A DNA stretch of 6,750 nucleotides from an uncultured Corynebacterium sp. (GTDB taxonomy: Bacteria; Actinomycetota; Actinomycetes; Mycobacteriales; Mycobacteriaceae): NCBI RefSeq assembly GCF_902489365.1, contig NZ_CABTZR010000096.1, forward strand, positions 1-6,750. The letters are read 5' to 3'. Position numbers and translations under genes: made by a program. A model generated the notes under the pieces. That model saw only the letters and a list, made by a program, of their open reading frames with translations. It was not told where the DNA came from and did not search any database. This document shows, piece by piece, positions 5,077 to 6,750 of the stretch. Each line of letters opens with the position of its first letter. Within the stretch, counting starts at the first letter, position 1.

Positions 5077-6445
5077 GCGCTGCAATCGCCTCGCTCAGCG
5101 TTGCGGCTTGGCGCACCTGCATGCTACCGCCGACCTCCACCTTTCCGGGAGGGACGATGGCGTAGCGGTAACCCAAGCGGGACGCTTCTGCCAAGCGGCG
5201 GTCCAGGTTCGGTACGCGGCGAACTTCGCCGGCCAGGCCCACCTCACCGATGACCACCGTCTTCGGTGGTAGCGGCTGCTCGTGCAAGGAAGACCACGTG
5301 GCGAGCGCTACGGCGAGATCCGTCGCCGGCTCTTGGATCTTCATGCCGCCCACCGTGGCCACGTAAGCGTCTTTGTCGTTGGTGCGTTCACCGGCCCGGG
5401 CCTGCAGTACGGCGAGCACCATCGGGACACGGTTGGCATCGAGCCCCGTGACCACGCGCCGCGGGTTCTTCGCCACGGGGTCGACGGTCAGCGCCTGCAC
5501 CTCGGCCAGGATGGGGCGCACACCATCCATGGCGACGGTCACCGCCGAGCCGTCTGGGGTGCTGCCGCGGTGGGAGAGGAAGAGGCCGGAAGGGTCCGCC
5601 ACCTCCCGGATGCCAGCGGCGGTTTGCTCAAAACAGCCCATCTCATCGGTGGCGCCGAAGCGGTTCTTGAGTCCCCGGAGCAGACGCAGGGAGGATTGGC
5701 GGTCACCTTCAAAGTTCAACACGACGTCCACGAGGTGCTCGAGCACGCGCGGGCCAGCGACGTTGCCGTCCTTGGTCACGTGTCCGACGAGGAGGATGGG
5801 GATTCCGGTGGTTTTGGCCAGCGTGGTCAGGGCTGCGGTCACCGCACGCGACTGTGCCACGCCACCGGCTACGCCCTCCACCCCGGCTGCGTGCATGGTT
5901 TGGACGGAGTCCACGATGAGGAGGCTGGGCTTGAGCTGCTCGACGTGACCAAAGACGACATCCAAATTCGATTCGGCCGCGAGGTAGAGCGTCTCGTGCA
6001 AGGCCCCAGTGCGCTCGGCTCGGGCGCGGACCTGCCCGGCGGATTCCTCGGCCGTGGCATAGAGGGCGGTGCGGCCCAGCTGTGCCCAGCGGGAGGCGAC
6101 CTCCAATAACAGAGTAGATTTTCCGACTCCCGGCTCACCCGCCATGAGCACCACCGAACCGGGAACGATGCCGCGGCCAAGAACCCGGTCGAGCTCCCCG
6201 ATGCCAGTGTTGAGGGCCTTCGTGGCGGCAGCGCCCACCTTCGTAATCGGAACCGCTGGGCTCGTCGGCGTTAGGCCGGTTGGTCGGCGCCCAGATACAG
6301 CGGCCTGGGCCGCGGTGCTGCTTTCTGACGCCGCGGTTTCCTGCAACGTTCCCCATGAACCGCACTCGGGGCAGCGGCCGAGCCACTTGGGGGAGACGAA
6401 GCCGCATTCGGAGCACGTGTGGACGGGACGAACCTTTTTTGCCAT
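5063..6445 (-). CDS. radA: DNA repair/recombination protein RadA (Sms)
   Basis: RadA is a RecA-like ATPase that helps branch migration and processing of recombination intermediates in the cytoplasm. From the ATG at 6445 it has 460 residues, the usual length. An N-terminal zinc finger has C11-x2-C14 and C25-x2-C28; Walker A is GEPGVGKST (103-111), Walker B is LLIVDS (175-180), and the RadA-specific KNRFG motif is at 260-264. The C-terminal part (about 300-460) is the Lon-protease-like domain, with GEVGLAGEVRRV (400-411) and a closing SEAIAALKAS. The start MAKKVRPVHTCSECG is the normal one for the family and has TAGAGT exactly 7 nt upstream; further in-frame starts up to 6475 would add ten residues with no family support. 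It overlaps the convergent envelope-protein gene by 14 bp. No LexA-type palindrome is visible upstream. Confidence 0.96.
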   Translation of the reverse strand: MAKKVRPVHTCSECGFVSPKWLGRCPECGSWGTLQETAASESSTAAQAAVSGRRPTGLTPTSPAVPITKVGAAATKALNTGIGELDRVLGRGIVPGSVVLMAGEPGVGKSTLLLEVASRWAQLGRTALYATAEESAGQVRARAERTGALHETLYLAAESNLDVVFGHVEQLKPSLLIVDSVQTMHAAGVEGVAGGVAQSRAVTAALTTLAKTTGIPILLVGHVTKDGNVAGPRVLEHLVDVVLNFEGDRQSSLRLLRGLKNRFGATDEMGCFEQTAAGIREVADPSGLFLSHRGSTPDGSAVTVAMDGVRPILAEVQALTVDPVAKNPRRVVTGLDANRVPMVLAVLQARAGERTNDKDAYVATVGGMKIQEPATDLAVALATWSSLHEQPLPPKTVVIGEVGLAGEVRRVPNLDRRLAEASRLGYRYAIVPPGKVEVGGSMQVRQAATLSEAIAALKAS

Positions 6446-6452
6446 GCCCATC

Positions 6453-6458
6453 ACTCTA
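6453..6458 (-). promoter_or_regulatory. Candidate -10 element of radA
   Basis: On the minus strand TAGAGT, a perfect TANANT, is followed by 7 nt (gatgggc) and the ATG at 6445. It fits a leaderless radA mRNA and rules against the starts at 6475 and 6451, which lie upstream of or almost on the hexamer. Confidence 0.45.
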
Positions 6459-6492
6459 GTAAGCGGTGTGGACATTCATGTCGCGGGCAGGA

Positions 6493-6515
6493 TCGCACAC
6501 CTTTTCATCGTGCGA
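6493..6515. repeat. Inverted repeat TCGCAC-N11-GTGCGA upstream of the secreted-protein promoter
   Basis: TCGCAC (6493-6498) and GTGCGA (6510-6515) are perfect 6-bp inverted arms with an 11-bp spacer. They lie just before the first TACAGT hexamer, where an activator or repressor of the rightward gene could bind. No known regulator motif is recognised. Confidence 0.25.
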
Positions 6516-6521
6516 GATATG

Positions 6522-6553
6522 TACAGTGGCGTTACAGTGTTAGCCAGGTTACA
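6522..6553 (+). promoter_or_regulatory. Promoter region with two TACAGT hexamers and GTTACA direct repeats
   Basis: TACAGT, a perfect TANANT, occurs at 6522-6527 and again at 6533-6538, 11 bp apart; either could be the -10 of the rightward secreted-protein gene. GTTACA occurs at 6531-6536 and 6548-6553, 17 bp apart. Both hexamers lie more than 75 nt before the start codon, so the mRNA would have a 5' leader of roughly 60-80 nt, unlike the other genes here. Whether the GTTACA pair is a regulator site cannot be decided by reading. Confidence 0.4.
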
Positions 6554-6569
6554 TCTTGTGTGTGCCTGC

Positions 6570-6607
6570 CCCTCTTCATCCCCGTCCGATTCCTCACAAC
6601 AAGAGGG
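6570..6607 (+). promoter_or_regulatory. Leader hairpin that can hide the ribosome-binding site
   Basis: CCCTCTT (6570-6576) is the exact reverse complement of AAGAGGG (6601-6607), which contains the Shine-Dalgarno GAGG 8 nt before the ATG at 6615. The 7-bp stem would close a 24-nt loop and block ribosome access when formed. It could act as a translational switch or simply be structure in the leader. Confidence 0.35.
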
Positions 6608-6614
6608 TATTTCC

Positions 6615-6750
6615 ATGAAGATTCGTCGTACCCTCGTTGCTCTGGCCGCTGCTACCTCCCTGGCTGTAGCCGGCGCCCCGGCCGCTTCCGCCGCTACGTA
6701 CCCGGAACCGCTCAACCAGGTTATGGATGAGATGGTGAAGTACGGCGGCC
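6615..6750 (+). CDS. Secreted protein, N-terminal part only
   Basis: The frame is open from the ATG at 6615 to the right edge, giving 45 residues. Residues 1-26 form a classical Sec signal peptide: a basic start (MKIRR), a hydrophobic alanine-rich core and an APAASA cleavage site, with the mature protein beginning ATYPEPLNQVMDEMVKYGG. GAGG 8 nt before the ATG serves as ribosome site. The mature part seen is too short to name a family; a small secreted corynebacterial protein is the best description, and the rest lies outside the window. It is divergent from radA across 169 bp. The frequent GCT and ACC codons and the strong promoter-like leader would fit a well-expressed gene. Confidence 0.8.
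   Translation, partial: MKIRRTLVALAAATSLAVAGAPAASAATYPEPLNQVMDEMVKYGG

Noticed and set aside
5282..6109. Long plus-strand open frame (275 codons) opposite radA
   Set aside because: It is antisense to an unmistakable radA gene, its translation is rich in Gly/His/Arg/Val without domains, and it has no start signals. It is a shadow of high-GC codon bias.
6535..6553. Possible DtxR iron box around GTTAGCC
   Set aside because: Only the central part resembles the 19-bp palindrome; by hand roughly half of the positions match and the right half is not symmetric.
1..6750. CRISPR arrays, insertion sequences, toxin-antitoxin pairs, tRNA genes
   Set aside because: No spaced identical repeats, transposase motifs, terminal repeats, small toxin-like gene pairs or cloverleaf-like sequences were seen on either strand.

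Overview
The window looks like a piece of a Corynebacterium chromosome. It is moderately GC-rich (about 60% by eye). The block mutY – beta-carbonic anhydrase – membrane-anchored envelope protein – radA has the order I recall from Corynebacterium glutamicum, and most genes carry an actinobacterial TANNNT hexamer just in front of the start codon. I see no mobile element, tRNA, rRNA, CRISPR array or prophage gene.

Layout, left to right. A minus-strand gene runs off the left edge (1-280); it encodes a small protein with what looks like a bacterial PH-like domain. It is divergent, across about 133 bp, from a DUF1266-family gene (414-1247, plus). That gene ends 3 bp from the end of a convergent secreted LIP-family lipase/esterase gene (1251-2447, minus; an upstream ATG at 2504 is possible). 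The lipase is divergent from a tiny basic DUF4236 gene (2503-2673, plus), which converges on mutY (2711-3571, minus). mutY and the carbonic anhydrase gene bca (3613-4236, plus) share a 41-bp divergent promoter region. A gene for a single-pass membrane protein with an acidic Ser/Thr linker and a four-cysteine outer domain follows (4351-5076, plus); its last 14 bp overlap the end of the convergent radA (5063-6445, minus). A 169-bp intergenic region then leads to the start of a secreted-protein gene (6615 to the right edge).

The genes do not form one pathway. mutY (removal of adenine opposite 8-oxoguanine) and radA (recombination branch migration) are genome maintenance, bca supplies bicarbonate, and the lipase, the anchored protein and the partial secreted protein act at or outside the envelope. 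Only bca and the envelope gene (114 bp apart) are adjacent on one strand, so almost every gene appears to be its own transcription unit.

The most striking pattern is architectural. Each of the eight genes from the left edge through radA has a TANNNT hexamer ending 7-9 nt (six of eight exactly 7) before its best start codon, with little or no Shine-Dalgarno sequence. This points to leaderless mRNAs and lets several starts be re-called (lipase, mutY, envelope protein, radA). The last gene is the exception: it has a long 5' leader and a GAGG ribosome site that can be sequestered by an upstream CCCTCTT. I found no clearly new multi-gene system; the least understood parts are the PH-like/DUF1266 pair and the small DUF4236 protein.
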